From NCBI GenBank assembly GCA_963556495.2, contig OY747716.1, positions 9,111,071 to 9,175,070 of the forward strand: DNA of 64,000 bases, given 5' to 3'. This document shows positions 44,540 to 55,689 of the stretch, one piece after another. The position numbers were made by a program, and so were the translations under genes. The notes beneath the pieces are model-generated. The model was not told the origin of the DNA, did no database searches, and was given only the letters and a program-made list of their open reading frames with translations. This DNA comes from Valencia hispanica. Its lineage: Eukaryota > Chordata > Actinopteri > Cyprinodontiformes > Valenciidae. The first letter of the stretch is position 1; every line of letters starts with the position of its first letter.

Positions 44540-45950
44540 TTTTTTAGGTACACCTTGCAAATACTGGCACCCTATTTTTGCCAATAGATAGGCTTTACTT
44601 TTTTATGGCAGATTCGTCCTCTTTTTGCTAATAGATAGGCTTTAGTTTTTTATGGCAGATTCAACAAGATGCTGTAAACATTCCTCTGAAATTTTGGCCC
44701 ATATCTGCTTAATAGCATCACATAGTTGCAGCAGATGTCAGCTGAACAGCCATAATATTATGTTCATGTTCCATCACATTGCAAAGGAAATGCAGAAATA
44801 AGATCTGGCGACTGCAGAGTTCACTGAACTAGAGTCATTGCAATGTTCAAGAAACCAGTCTGATATGATTCAAGGTTTGTGACCCGGTACATTTTCCTCT
44901 TGGATGTAGCCTTCAGAAGATGGTTATATTGTGCGCATAAATTAATGCACATCCATCTTCCTAAAATCTATAGTTAAGCCCTGACTTGGCTCTCCAGCCA
45001 GTGAGAAAGAAACTCATACCTTGGGACATGTGACCAAAACAGCTCAGAATCATTGGCGGGATCGTCAGTGTTGTTAGTGCAGATGACCCACTAAAGGAAT
45101 TGAATAATGGGTAGGTCCAGGGTGTCATGTGCCCTACATGGCCTCATTAGTTGATAACAGTGGCATTGTTAGTGGTCACTATTGTCCTATTAGTATGATT
45201 GTTCCTGATTAGATCTTAAGCCTGATACTCCCAACCAAGTTTCAGAACTGAAGAAACCTTTTGGATGAGAGGTGAAACGTCTTCAAGATAACAAGAGAAA
45301 TCCAGTTGACTTAATTTTTTAACTCTCAAGAATAGGCATGGTTCGCAGCAGTACTAAGTTGGTAATTAAGTGCCAAAAGTGTACCAGGAAAATTTCCTCC
45401 AAACCATCACATCTCCATTGCCAACTGTGGTCATTGGCGGTTTGATGAATCTTATAAAAATACGATTCATCAGACCAGGGAAAGTCTCTTTTAATCTGGT
45501 ATTGTCCACTTTTATTGAGTCTCAACCTTAGTTTCCTTAGCTAACAGAAGCAACCCCTGGTAAGACCTTCTGCTGCTTTAGAGCCCATGTCATGTTTTGA
45601 GGTATTTTTGAGGTGGGCAAAGGAAAGACTCATGCACACATGAGGATCCTGGCAACCCATGTGCTTTAAGGTCCAAAATGTTATGCGTTCACAGATGGTA
45701 ACCTTTCTAACCTGGTTGTAATAAGTGGTGGCTGAGCTACTGGTGCCTTTCTATTATCTCTAACCAATATACCCATGCTTATCTGACTTGAACAAGGCAA
45801 TTTCATCCACACAAGAGCTGCTCGCTGGATATTATCTCTTTTCAAGCTACTAAATACAATGACATGCTGGCATGTGATTGGCCGTTACACTATTTTTGTT
45901 TACAATTAATGGAGCAGGTGTGTCCAATAATATGTATATGCTGTCACTGC
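44540..45950 (-). pseudogene. Tc1/mariner transposon, near full length but interrupted
   Basis: On the minus strand it reads from the 5' side (about 45950) through the helix-turn-helix region, RLNKSGQYQIKRDFPWSDES (first catalytic Asp in WSDES), EEIFLVHFWHL (normally GIFSWHTLGPL), then after the interruption EPSDYSQ-type and FLEHCNDSS sequence matching QQDNAPCH...WFLEHDNEFxVLxWPPQSPDLNP. It ends with the MSIWxKISEECFQHL and ESMPRR region near 44640-44700. The outer ends resemble GTGTACCT terminal sequence. A block at about 45000-45310 does not belong to it. A short piece (AATAGATAGGCTTTA...TTTTTATGGCAGATTC) is tandemly duplicated at 44583-44667. Confidence 0.8.
45000..45310. mobile_element. 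insertion within the Tc1/mariner element
   Basis: This ~310-bp block ends with GGATGAGAGGTGAAACGTCT and TCAAGATAACAAGAGAAATCC, then CAGTTGAC. That is a common fish/amphibian retroelement motif encoding WMRGETSSR-like text; a Penelope-type origin is possible but not shown. Removing it roughly restores Tc1 continuity. Confidence 0.5.
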
Positions 45951-46850
45951 CATGCCTAACTCGTTTTCTTTTGTTCCATAAGTTTCTTAAAACCACTTTC
46001 AGATGATTTTATTTTCCTTTCTACTGTTCTGAAATTGCTTCTGTTGTGAGTTATTAGAGTCTAGCATATCAAACATTAAGATCAGTCGCTGTTGCATCGG
46101 GCACAGAAATATTATTGTGCTCTGTGGTAATAATCACTGACTTTTCCAACTGATGGCATCAAAGTATTAAATATTTTATCTTATCTTCTCTAGTTTTACA
46201 GGAAAAATCAACAGTTGCACATGTTCTTGAGCCAAGATTGTGTTCCGTATTCTGATTCTCATCACGTTGGACGTAAAAGTAAGAATCTAAGGAAACTGGA
46301 CTCTGCAGAATGCTTTTGGAGCCTGTTTGATATGCCAGTGTTACACTCTTGTCTGTCTCCTTTTGTCCGCAGTTGGCATTCTGTTGATACATGCTGTAGG
46401 AAGTGTAGGATCAATGAACCTTCAAACTCCCACTTACACTCCAATCTGACGCTCAGAATGCAACAAATCATTTCACAACACTTCAATGTTTTATGTGTAA
46501 ATGTCTCATATTACAACATGAAAACATGCGGCTTATATTCAGGTGCACCCTATATATGTACAAAATGTATTTTCTTTAAAATTTTGCTGATGTGGCTTTT
46601 ATTCAGGTGACCTCAACGGTCCAAAAATTACGGTAGATTCACTCAAGAAAAGTATAAAAACAGAATTAAGAATAATATTTGTACATTAAGGACAAAATTA
46701 CAAAACCAAAGTACTGTGCAGTTATTAAAAAGAAAGTATCAAAGACCAAACTAAACTCAATTTTCTACATTTATGCTAAGGGAACACTTCATTGTGTTTT
46801 CTAAAACTTTTGTGACTGTAATTATCATCACAATTGATACGCACACTGAA
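45951..46850. other. unclassified sequence with a repeat edge near 46520-46635
   Basis: GCGGCTTATATTCAGGTGCA and GTGGCTTTTATTCAGGTGAC followed by AAAATTACGGTA are arranged like ends of a fish DNA element in which CTTATAxTCxGGTGC repeats precede ACGGTA. The rest is not recognised. Confidence 0.4.
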
Positions 46851-46854
46851 CTTC

Positions 46855-47000
46855 CATACCTCTATAATCCATCTTCTATACCCGCTCATCCTTCCAGGGT
46901 AGTACAGTGGCAGGTGCCTATCTCCAGCAGTCATTGGACAAGAGAGACTTTGTACACCTTGGACAGGTCGCCATTCAACACAGGTCATACAATCATGAGA
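46855..47000 (-). mobile_element. SINE tail fragment
   Basis: Reverse orientation of the 3' half of the SINE at 49200-49561: ATAATCCATCTTCTATACCC, GCTCATCC, TATCTCCAGCAGTCATTGG and TTGGACAGGTCGCCATTC. Confidence 0.7.
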
Positions 47001-47011
47001 GACCAAAAAAC

Positions 47012-47300
47012 CTAAAGCCTAGTTTATACTCCTCCGTCAGAAAGTGTGCACTCACATGCACACATATTGACAGAGACGTTTTCCTTTTACACTTCTCCGT
47101 TGTTGTGAAGCACTTCCCCACCAGGACAGTAGGGGGTGGAGACCTTTTCTGGCAGGTCTGCCTACCATTGCAGTGAAGTCTTTGGTCGACGACAGTTTAT
47201 TTACTTCAGCTGGTAAACACACATCAATGGCAATGGCCAACAGAGAGCGAGTTTTGATTGAGCTGGAAAGCTTTTTACTATAAGTGCAGATCATTGAATA
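47012..47300 (+). mobile_element. PIF/Harbinger-like 5' end with start of an ORF
   Basis: TAAAGCCTAGTTTATACTCC and TCCGTCAGAAAGTG form the terminal region. Then comes AGGACAGTAGGGGGTGGAG, and a coding start at 47227 reading MAMANRERVLIELESFLL, which I associate with fish Harbinger accessory proteins. Sequence then enters another repeat at about 47300, so the element is truncated. Confidence 0.5.
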
Positions 47301-47307
47301 ATTTAAA

Positions 47308-48830
47308 AATGCATTTTTTTTTATTAAACACGTCCTGTTTGGCAGTGTGGAGTTTAGAATTGGTGTCTGAGTACCAAGAAGAAGCCCAACAGATTTACTT
47401 TCACAAGCGGAGCACTAGAGCTTTTGCTATAATACTCCACTTGATATATAATTTATGTGTAAAAAATCTTTATTATGAATTGCTGTGGGTTTTAATTTCT
47501 GATGTTATGGACACGGAGAGGGAAAATAAAGGGGAAGAAAGAAAGAAGATGAAGAGAGGTAGGAAACAAAAAGTCAAGAGAGAGGGTGAGTCTAAAATAC
47601 TAGAAAGGAAAGGGAACAAAGAAAACACAGGAAAACATCGAAGTCTGCCTCCATACCCAAAGGATGGCAGAGAGAGGGGAAAAAACAAAAAAACAGAAAA
47701 AGGAACATCGACAAAAAAAAAAAACCATTGTGAACTAAGAACTACACAACCACATCACACAAAAATGGATATAAAAATACAACAACAATGTCACAGAAAA
47801 ACTCATGGTACCGATTATTTAAGATCTAGTAATGATAACCTCAGCCCAAGAATATATCTGTAAACACCGGAGACCCACACCTATGTGTGTGTGTGAGCAT
47901 GCTGGTGCATATAAGGTTTCTCCATAAGAGTGTTCAATAGCTGGTGTGAACAGCCATCAATCCGTATCCGAGGAATTGATGCAGACATGAAGGAGTTCGG
48001 AGCCAAGACGTCCAAAGGACCCCCAGAGCCCCAGGCGGACCAGCACGGGGCCGACTGCATCCCCCAAGAGAGGAGCAGAGGAGAACCCCAGGGGAACGTC
48101 CAGCGACTACTATGCAGGGGCCCAGGGGGCAGCAGTGACGACCCAACCTGACAGGTAGACAAAAACATACAGACACAGTCATACGTTCCCTCCCTCTTAA
48201 ACACATACACTCTCATGACACACCATGACACCCAAGAAACTATGCTGGACCCTCACTCACACACCCCACACACACCCAGGTCCAGGTACCGATGCCCCAG
48301 TAGAGCAACCAGCCCCCAGACCCAGGAGATGGACCCCCTACCTTCTAGGACGGAGACAAGCAGACCGCCAAGGGCCCCATAGTGCCGAAGCAGCCTACCA
48401 GCCTCGGACCCCGACCAGACCACCTGTTTCTCCTCCGGACCCCAACCCCCAATGGCCCATTTCAAACAGGGGTGTGGATAGACCCCTTGCCTCCATCCTC
48501 CCACTCGAATATGGTGTTGATGCGTGTTGGTTTAATGTGCATTTAAAACAGAGGGGTGGGATGTGGGGAAGGCAGCCACACAGCCCCCCCTACCCCGAGC
48601 CCTCAGTGTCTGTATGCAGTTTAAAAGTGGGCACCGGCATCAGAGGTGAAGCTGATTGAACAGCTCCCCCTCCCCCCGTCCAAGTGCCCTCGTAGGGGGA
48701 GAGCACCTGTCGCTAGATAGCAATAGCCTCCCTGCCAGCAAAGGAGGCCCCCAGCGCCACCTGCGCATAAATACAAATGTGCATATGTCTTATTTTTTAC
48801 TTTGATCAGCATTAAACAAAGAACACTTTT
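47308..48830 (-). mobile_element. L1-type LINE 3' region with GC-rich block and poly(A)
   Basis: The plus strand starts with a T run (47311-47320, poly(A) in minus orientation). 47328-47650 matches the insertion at 35061-35389. Further 5' (on the minus strand) lies a CA/TG-rich part and a GC-rich block at 47990-48770 (GGGCCCCTGCATAG, TCCTCTCTTGGGGGATGC, TACTGGGGCATCGGTACC). I recognise this as a fish L1-type 3' UTR, though the family name is not certain. Long open frames on both strands here are a consequence of GC richness. No ORF2 is attached. The right boundary is approximate. Confidence 0.55.
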
Positions 48831-49017
48831 TTCCAGAATTCCATTTGATTTTGTTATGTTCTATAACTTAAAAAATGTTACGTATACAGTAGAACTGACT
48901 GGATATTGGATTGGATTTAAAAAAATACAATAAATAGTGCAGGCAGACATAGCCAAAGTACAAACAATATAACCGCTTGAAAACAATCATTGTTAATTTT
49001 TAGAAATGTATAAGTAA

Positions 49018-49690
49018 GACTTTGCCTATATTTGAGATAAAACATGCTTAAATTGATTTGGAGTTGTTTTGGTATTTCATCAGCCCGGTTTCCCAGCTGT
49101 ATTTGAATGCAGCATGCGGAGCTGTGGTGAAAAGCCTTTCTCATCAAAGGGGATTCTGCCGACTTATACAAAATAAGGAGTATGTGCTGAATGGATGCTT
49201 TTGGTGGGCTGCACTTTTGCCTTGCAGGAAAAAGGTCCTGGGTTAAAATCCCTGTCTGGGGTCTTTCTGCATGGAGTTTGCATGTTCTCCCTGTTCATCC
49301 GTGGGTTCTCTCCAGGTATTCCGGCTTCCTCCCATAGTCCAAAAAACATGACTGTTAGGTCAATTGGTCTCTCTAAATTGCCCTTAGGTATGAGTGTGTG
49401 CATTCATGTTTGTTTGTCCTGTGTGTCTCCGTGTTACCCTGTGATGGACCAGTGACCTGTCCAGGCTGTACCCCGCCCTCTCGCTCGATGAATGCTGGAT
49501 ATAGGCACCAGGCCCCCTGCAACCCTGAATAGAATAGACGGGTATAGATAATGGATTGATGGGATGCTACTGGTAGCCATGTGGACATCAGCTGGTTTTT
49601 CTCTAGTATTAGTGATGTCTACATTCAGCTTGACATTGTTTCAGGTGAGTAATTCAGTTCAGTGCAGAGCGTGTTATGTACCTTAATGCT
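49018..49690. repeat. duplicated sequence D, copy A, split by a SINE
   Basis: Matches 52783-53072 over 49018-49199 and 49569-49690 (ACTTTGCCTATATTTGAGA, TGAATGCAGCATG, ATCAAAGGGGATTC, GGTAGCCATG, GGTGAGTAATTCAGTTCAGT). A SINE occupies 49200-49561. The nature of D itself is unknown; it has no coding frame. Confidence 0.85.
49200..49561 (+). mobile_element. full-length tRNA-derived SINE with target-site duplication
   Basis: A tRNA-like head holds an A-box-like TTGGTGGGCTGCAC (49201-49214) and a B-box-like GGGTTAAAATCCC (49240-49252). The body contains GCATGGAGTTTGCATGTTCT, TTCCTCCCATAGTCCA, TCTAAATTGCCCTTAGGT and GACCTGTCCAGGCTGTACC. The tail is GGGTATAGATAATGGATTG. GGATGCT flanks it on both sides (49193-49199, 49562-49568). 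The intact empty site is at 52948-52954. Confidence 0.9.
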
Positions 49691-49989
49691 TAATACTCTG
49701 ATTATTAAGCGAACCTGGAAACCCTAACTCATAGCTAATATATAACTCTGAGGGTTGTCTTACCACACCACAATATTTATTATGAAGGTAAAGCCTGCAT
49801 CACAAAGCATGATCTAGTTGCGGATGTAGTGTAAGTACAAACTAAGTTGATGTAGCTAAACTTGATGGTTTATTGGAAAATTTCCCTTCTATTAATAATC
49901 CGACCTGCATTAAATGTCAGGAAAAACTGTCACTGATATGATCAATTCTTATTTGACAAAACATGTTTGCAGTGTATTATAGCTTGCTG
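49691..49989. other. unclassified sequence
   Basis: No recognised gene or repeat. Confidence 0.45.
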
Positions 49990-50690
49990 TATGCAATGGA
50001 GCATCCATCCATTCAACCACTGACTCCCGATTATCATCTTACCGTCATGAACAAGATATGGTCACAACTGTAACAGGTCAGGTAGGGAAAGCCAGACAAC
50101 TCTCTCCCTTGTGTCACTCTCCTGTTAATTCTGGAGAATTCCAAACCAGAATGGATATTTAGTACCTGGAAAAAAAGTTCTGGTTCTCTCCCAGGGTCTC
50201 CTTCCAGTGGGAGCTGCCTGGAAACCTCCAAAGTACGGTCCCTAGGAGACATTCTGATCAGATTCCTGAACCACCTCAGCTGACACCTTTTGATGAGGAG
50301 GAGAGCAGCTGTACTCTCTGTTCCACCAGGATGAAAGAGCTCCTCACCCATCTCAATGGCAGAGCTGAGCCACCCTTAAAAGAAATTGCAGCCCATTTCA
50401 GCCATGCCATAAGGGAGCTACAAATAAATGTAGCAAGTCTTGCATAACTGGGGACAAGTCCAAGTCTGTTAATCCATAAGTTACTTCATTGTACCATTGC
50501 TGTTTGACAAGACACCAAGAGACTTGACCTAAGCTTGAGGCACCGAATGACCCCTGATCTTGGTGAAGCGGTCTGCTTTTTTAAAATTCCGGCTGAGAAC
50601 AGTGACTTCAGACTTAGAGGAGCTTACTCTCATCCCTCCATCAGTGCAGCTGAGAGGATAGAATAAGGACGACTGTGTTATCGAAAGGAG
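49990..50690 (-). pseudogene. RTE-type (Rex3-like) LINE 3' end
   Basis: The minus strand gives the C-terminal segment FHPGGTESTAALLLIKRCQL, RWFRNLIRMSPRDRTLEVSR and QLPLEGDPGREPE, matching the RSQLRWFGHLIRMPPGR...EVFRA end of fish RTE elements. The 3' tail is GAATGGATGGATGC (about 50005). Further 5' (50560-50680) is the RT palm-to-thumb region in reverse (CTGAGAACAGTGACTTCAGA, TTACTCTCATCCCTCC). A large part between them is deleted or scrambled. Confidence 0.75.
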
Positions 50691-50699
50691 AAGGTTAAA

Positions 50700-51000
50700 T
50701 TAGCACTGAGGTTAAAGTCCTTGCAATACATGCACCTCATATGTTGTTCTTGTAAAAAAACAAACATGTTATACATTGCCTTAAAATACTATTTCCCCCT
50801 TATAGATTTCTTGTTTCCTGCTTTTGTCATGTTTATGTCTCAGATCAAATAAATGTTACTATCAGACAAAAATAACTGGAGTAAATGCATAGAACAATTG
50901 AAAAAACCTTACCCAATGTGAAAAAGTTATTGACCCCTGAACTTAATAATAGCTTGTGCCATCCTTGATACCTGAACTAAGTGGCGGTTAAAAATAATAC
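50700..51000 (-). mobile_element. Tc1/mariner-type fragment
   Basis: AAATGTTACTATCAGACAAA, ATAACTGGAGTAAATGCA, GTGAAAAAGTTATTGACCCC and TGAACTTAATAATAGC are the 3'-side text of a widespread fish DNA transposon read in reverse. No catalytic block is present. Confidence 0.55.
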
Positions 51001-51143
51001 AATTTCATTTCCTGGATTTTTTTTACATTCTGTCACTCCCAGTTGAAGTGTACCTATGATGAAAATTACAGACCGCTCTCATCTTTTTAAGTGGGACAAC
51101 TTGCACAATCGGTGGCTGCCAAATACGTTTTTGTACCACTGTA
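51001..51143 (+). mobile_element. Tc1-type 3' terminal region
   Basis: CCTATGATGAAAATTACAGA, CATCTTTTTAAGTGGGACAA, CTTGCACAATCGGTGGCTG and an end TTTTTGTACCACTGTA are the last ~100 bp of a fish Tc1-type element. It abuts a piggyBac-family sequence at 51144. Confidence 0.65.
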
Positions 51144-51620
51144 CATCATTTGAAAGCTGAGATTCTTGTGATTCCACTGATGAATGCCTATCAAGAATAC
51201 AACTACACAGTAAACACTTTTGTCATGCAAGTCACTGTTCAAAGTCACATATCATTGACAGAGTTAAACCATTTCGAACAAAAATTGTCTTTTTACATCC
51301 ACAAGGGTCCAGTAAGGTTCTCCAGTAAAATAGCTAGTCCACAAGTCTTACGTCCAAAATCTAACATAATCTGCCACTCTGAGAGTAATTTTGGTAGGTG
51401 GGCCATTCCTGGGAATGTTCACTGTTTCATGTTTTCTTCATTTGTGGATAATAGCTCTTAACGGGGTTTTACTGGAGTCATAAAGATTTAAAAATAGCTT
51501 TGTTACCCTTTTATAGAGCTACAGATTTTAGTGGCCGAGTGTGTATTTAAGGGGTCTCTTTGATCTACATGTTTGATTGTAATCAGGTCCGGGTGTGGCT
51601 GTAAGAAAGGAAATCGACTG
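51144..51620 (+). repeat. piggyBac-family fragment
   Basis: AGATTCTTGTGATTCCACTG, TATGCC-like text, TTTTTACATCCACAAGGGTC and AGTCCACAAGTCTTACG match, in opposite orientation, 41330-41545. The TTAA-type terminus is not intact. Confidence 0.55.
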
Positions 51621-52782
51621 TCCAAAAAAATTGTTGGAGGATCTGAAATATTTATGTGTGACTAAAAAGGATTAAGCATAAATCTGTAAGAGGGAAAATT
51701 CTTTTTGACATGATTCCATATCTTGTTAAAAAAATAAACTGATTTTTACCTTAGTGAACCCATCATGCTTCATCAGTACTGCTGTCATTTATCACACATT
51801 TTAGAAGTGAATATTATTTATAGTATCAGTGTTTCTTGTGCTTCCTGACGTTTGCTGCTATCCTCAACATAAACTGGCATTTGGAAGGATAGCCTTGATT
51901 TCTGTTCCTTTTAAATAGTGAAAGGATTTTTTCCCCACATATTAAAAAAAAAGAATGATGAAAAGCTCTCTTCCCAGCTTATCCCGTCACAAAAAAAGAA
52001 GACTTATCTTTTCAGTGAGATTCTAATTTATAAAAGCCAGAACCACACTGGCAGATGTGCTTTGCTTTCATCAAGCCGACTCCTATTTGCTCGGGTTTAT
52101 CTGCCAGAAGAGATCCACAATGTGACAGAAATACATTTTACAACTGTAGAGACAAGCGGACCAAATCCAGCAACGGAGTCACATTCAGCAGTCCTTTGTA
52201 GATGGTGTGCAGACTGCAAAGTTGCGCATTAGTCAGGGCTAGATAACGCTGAGCCCCTCTTTATAATAAACCAAAAACAAACACCCTGCTTTGCCTAATG
52301 CTCACTGAAGGCACCGGGGATTTGGAAAGGGAGCTCTCTTTGAGCAGCTGACCTGTCAAGCTTTCAGTTGATCTTTTTTATACCTTTATTGTGATGAGTA
52401 TTCAAGAAAACACCGTGTTCTTTGTGTTGCAGATTAGGTGACACCCAAACTGTAACTAATGCCGCAAAGCTTACTGTGCTGGAAACACATTCTCCTCACC
52501 AAGCCATAGAAAATCAATGTCAGTGCAATCAAAAAACCATGCATACTCAAGTATTCCAAACACTGTTTGACTACAACATGTTAATGCAAATGAAAACCCC
52601 AGTCATGGCCTACACAAAGTCCAACCAAACAAAATAATTCATTTTTTAACATTTTAAGATGTTATTCACTGTAAAGATGTACTGTGGTATTAGAACTTTA
52701 TTTAGGAGTTCACTTGATTGATAAATGTTTAGTTAGCACAGAATTCTCTGCACATGTGCATGTTTATGAGATGCTTAAATAA
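51621..52782. other. non-repeat sequence, candidate conserved non-coding DNA at 51960-52640
   Basis: Composition is even and no transposon signature is visible. TTTGTGTTGCAGATTAG (52424) looks like a splice acceptor, but the frame that follows has no recognisable protein character. Inference only. Confidence 0.25.
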
Positions 52783-53072
52783 TACTTTGCCCATATTTGA
52801 GAGTAAAACATGTTTAATCACTTTTCAGTTATTTTGATATTTTGACAGCCTAGTCTCTCTGCTGTACTTGAATGCAGCATGGGCAGCTGTTGGGAAAATC
52901 CCTTCTAATCAAAGGGGATTCCGCAAAATAAGGAGTTTGGGCTGATTGGATGCTGCTGGTAGCCATGTTGACATCAGCTGTTTTTTCTCTAGTGTCAATG
53001 ATGTTTAGATTCAGCTTGTCATTGTTTGAGGTGAGTAATTCAGTTCAGTGCAAAGCGTGTTATGTACCCTGT
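52783..53072. repeat. duplicated sequence D, copy B (empty site)
   Basis: Uninterrupted counterpart of 49018-49690. At 52948-52954 it has a single GGATGCT where copy A carries the SINE. A ~12-bp deletion relative to copy A precedes AAAATAAGGAG. Confidence 0.85.
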
Positions 53073-54555
53073 TGCTTTTAAAAGATGTGTTCACTGACAA
53101 AGTTCTAGTTTTGCCCATCTTTCTTTTTCCACTGTAGCTGCATGAGAAACCATTAATGTTCCTAAATAGTAGAATTTAGTGATAGCTGGAAGTCCTTTCT
53201 GTTTTGTTTGGGTGTCATTTTGTAAAATTGCACTGCACTCTGAATTTCACACATAAACATTCTGCATGTGTTCAGGTAGAAAACAGCTGAATTCGTTCGG
53301 TATAAGTGTGTACCAAACTCACAGGGCTGTACTGAAAAATCAGAATATGAATACATGTATTGTTACACCCCAATTGGAAACACAAACCTCTCCTAGAAAT
53401 CCAGTAAGATCGTTCTGTCTTCCGCTCCTGCAACATTCACCCTTAACTCTAAAACTACAGTTAACTGCTTTCTCTCCTCACCAGTGTGGACCTTCCTGCT
53501 GAGTTTAATAATCAATACAATTTCTGACTTACATATTACGTGTGTCAGTAACTGTTGTCCTATTGTCAAACATTCTGACATTTTTGGCTTCTTCTGTGTT
53601 TGCATTTTGATTATTTCCTTGTTTTTTTTATTTTGGCATATCATTTCATCCCTTTGTATTTGATTTGTGTGTTTATTCTTACATTTTGCTTCTTATCTGT
53701 TTGAATTAAGTTTCCTTAAGATTAGTGTTTAGCCTTCATCCCTTTGATTATTGTTTACATCTTCCTCAGCTTCCCTCATAGTCATTAGTCTCATTCCCTC
53801 AGCTTGCTTGCCGGGTCTCCTCTCACAGTTGCAACCGGTTCCCAATCAGTCACCTTTCACTCATTAAGGTAGTCAAACTCCCTGCCAGGAGCCTCTGGAC
53901 AGGCGGCCGTCAGAGCTGGAGTTTTGCCGTGTTCCACACGCAGATGGCGAGGACGCAGATGGACCGGCGGCGGTCGGGACGAGGCTGGGATCCTGGTCCG
54001 GACTGGAGAGGTGAGTTTGTGCGTAGAAACGTGGATCTAGAGCTTTTAGTCATGAAGAGAAAATGATGACTGAGCGAGGATGAAATGGGAGCGGTGGCTT
54101 TTGAATCCCTGAGGGAAAGTATCTAGCCAATGGTTGGAAAGGAAGGCCATCAGGCACGGCTGTTATGAGCTGAGCCTGATGTCTTCTTGACACTCCCCAG
54201 TATATAAACTCCTCATTCTCGTTCACTCCTCGCTGGATTCCCCTATTTACTCCTGATTCTCTGCCTTTGAGTCTTCTGCTTATGTTACATCCTGGTTTCC
54301 AGTCTCCAGGACATGCAACCATGGCAACAGCAAAGAAAGAATCTAGCAATAAAGGAAGAAAACCGAGTAGCTTAAATACTAAGGAGGCTTGAGGTGAAAC
54401 CAGGTGAGTCTAATTAGAGGGTTGCACAACGGCTTGGGGAAAAGGTGACTAATAAACACAGAATCAACACATTAAAGTTCTACAAGCTAAAGGGAAAAAC
54501 ACTAACACCAACAGCATTTTGATATTTTGTATTGTATTTTATTTTATAAACAAAC
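53073..54555. other. unclassified sequence with a GC-rich block at 53880-54020
   Basis: The GC-rich block (GGACGCAGATGGACCGGCGG, followed by a donor-like GGAGAGGTGAGT) may be part of an unclassified retroelement or a promoter-like segment. No gene was recognised. Confidence 0.35.
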
Positions 54556-54782
54556 AAGCACATCAAAATGTTAGAAAATTGCTGCTGTGTGTCGTGAGAT
54601 TCAGAGCACTTATGAGGAAGCGACACGCTGAATGAACCAAAGACGTCACAGGCACAAATCGAGGCCTCGGTCACATGATTTCGCCATTCTTGACGCATGC
54701 TTTGAATCGAGGCTTCATTCGGCACGCCCACATTTGCTTGAGACACGCTTCGGCGCCTCGGTTCATTTGTCCCATCACTACC
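54556..54782 (-). mobile_element. hAT-like MITE
   Basis: Reversed, it begins TAGTGATGGGACAAATGAAC, CGAGGCGCCGAAGCGTGTC and ends near TCGTGAGATTCAG. TAGTGATGGG is a common start of fish hAT MITEs. CGAGGC occurs in both orientations inside. Confidence 0.55.
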
Positions 54783-55689
54783 TACCTGTGCTCCTTCCAT
54801 GGTTCCTTTGTGACCATGCTGTGTTACCAGTCATGTAACTGTTCTCCAGCTTCTCCATAAGCTCTGATTCTCCTTCCATGTCTGACAGTCCTCTGGCTCC
54901 TGGCTCAGTCATGTCCTTTCTCCAGCATCAAGGTCTGCCTGTCCGCCCTCAGAAATCAGTTTTTACTCTCAGGATCCCTCGTCACCTCCCAGAACTTCCT
55001 AGGAAGATCTCACTGATGTCCCGGACCCCTAGCTTCTCTTCCTTGGTGTCATTATAACCTGTTGACAGTAAGCCGATCCTGAGTACTACCAAACAATTCT
55101 CATTAATCAAGTAAAGCTACTCACCTGTTATCTTCCAATTCTACATTTCTTTCTACAATTTCTACAATTATTTTCTTCATCCCTATTCCTCCGTGCAGTG
55201 TGCCTGGTTCCAGCGATCTACCTACATTCATATTCTCAAACTGTTCTATTATTTCACAACTGGTCTCTATAGAGGTGTTCTGTATGTGGGTCTGAAAACT
55301 AAATATGACTATGTTTTATTATTACAAATATTGAAAATATATTTTCTCGATTGCACATATCCTTAAATATTGGACATTTTAAAATCACACTTCACAGAGT
55401 CTAGTTATTCCACTTTGGTTAAAACTGGATTCAAAAGATAACACAATTCTGCACAATATAAGTTATCAGAACTTAAAAGAATATACACTATGTACATAAA
55501 TGTGGCAAACAAATATAGAATCAGATATATAAAACAAACAATATAAAATATTAAGAATATATAAATAAAATATATAAATATTCTAAATAACACATATCCT
55601 TCATCACACAAATAACACACTAAAGAACATATAACCACGACACTCTTGCACTAAAAACAGAAAACACAAACTAAAACATCATACAAAAT
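54783..55689. other. unclassified sequence; 55400-55680 extremely AT rich
   Basis: No gene recognised. The hydrophobic frame at 55405-55638 is a product of AT richness. Confidence 0.45.

Noticed and set aside
47258..47863. 201-codon open frame rich in Lys/Glu
   Set aside because: It lies antisense to an L1-type 3' end that is also present at 35061-35389, where the frame is not kept. The composition reflects purine bias.
47930..48659. Overlapping open frames on both strands, Pro/Gly rich
   Set aside because: They occupy a GC-rich LINE-type 3' UTR where stop codons are rare by composition. No domain is visible in any frame.
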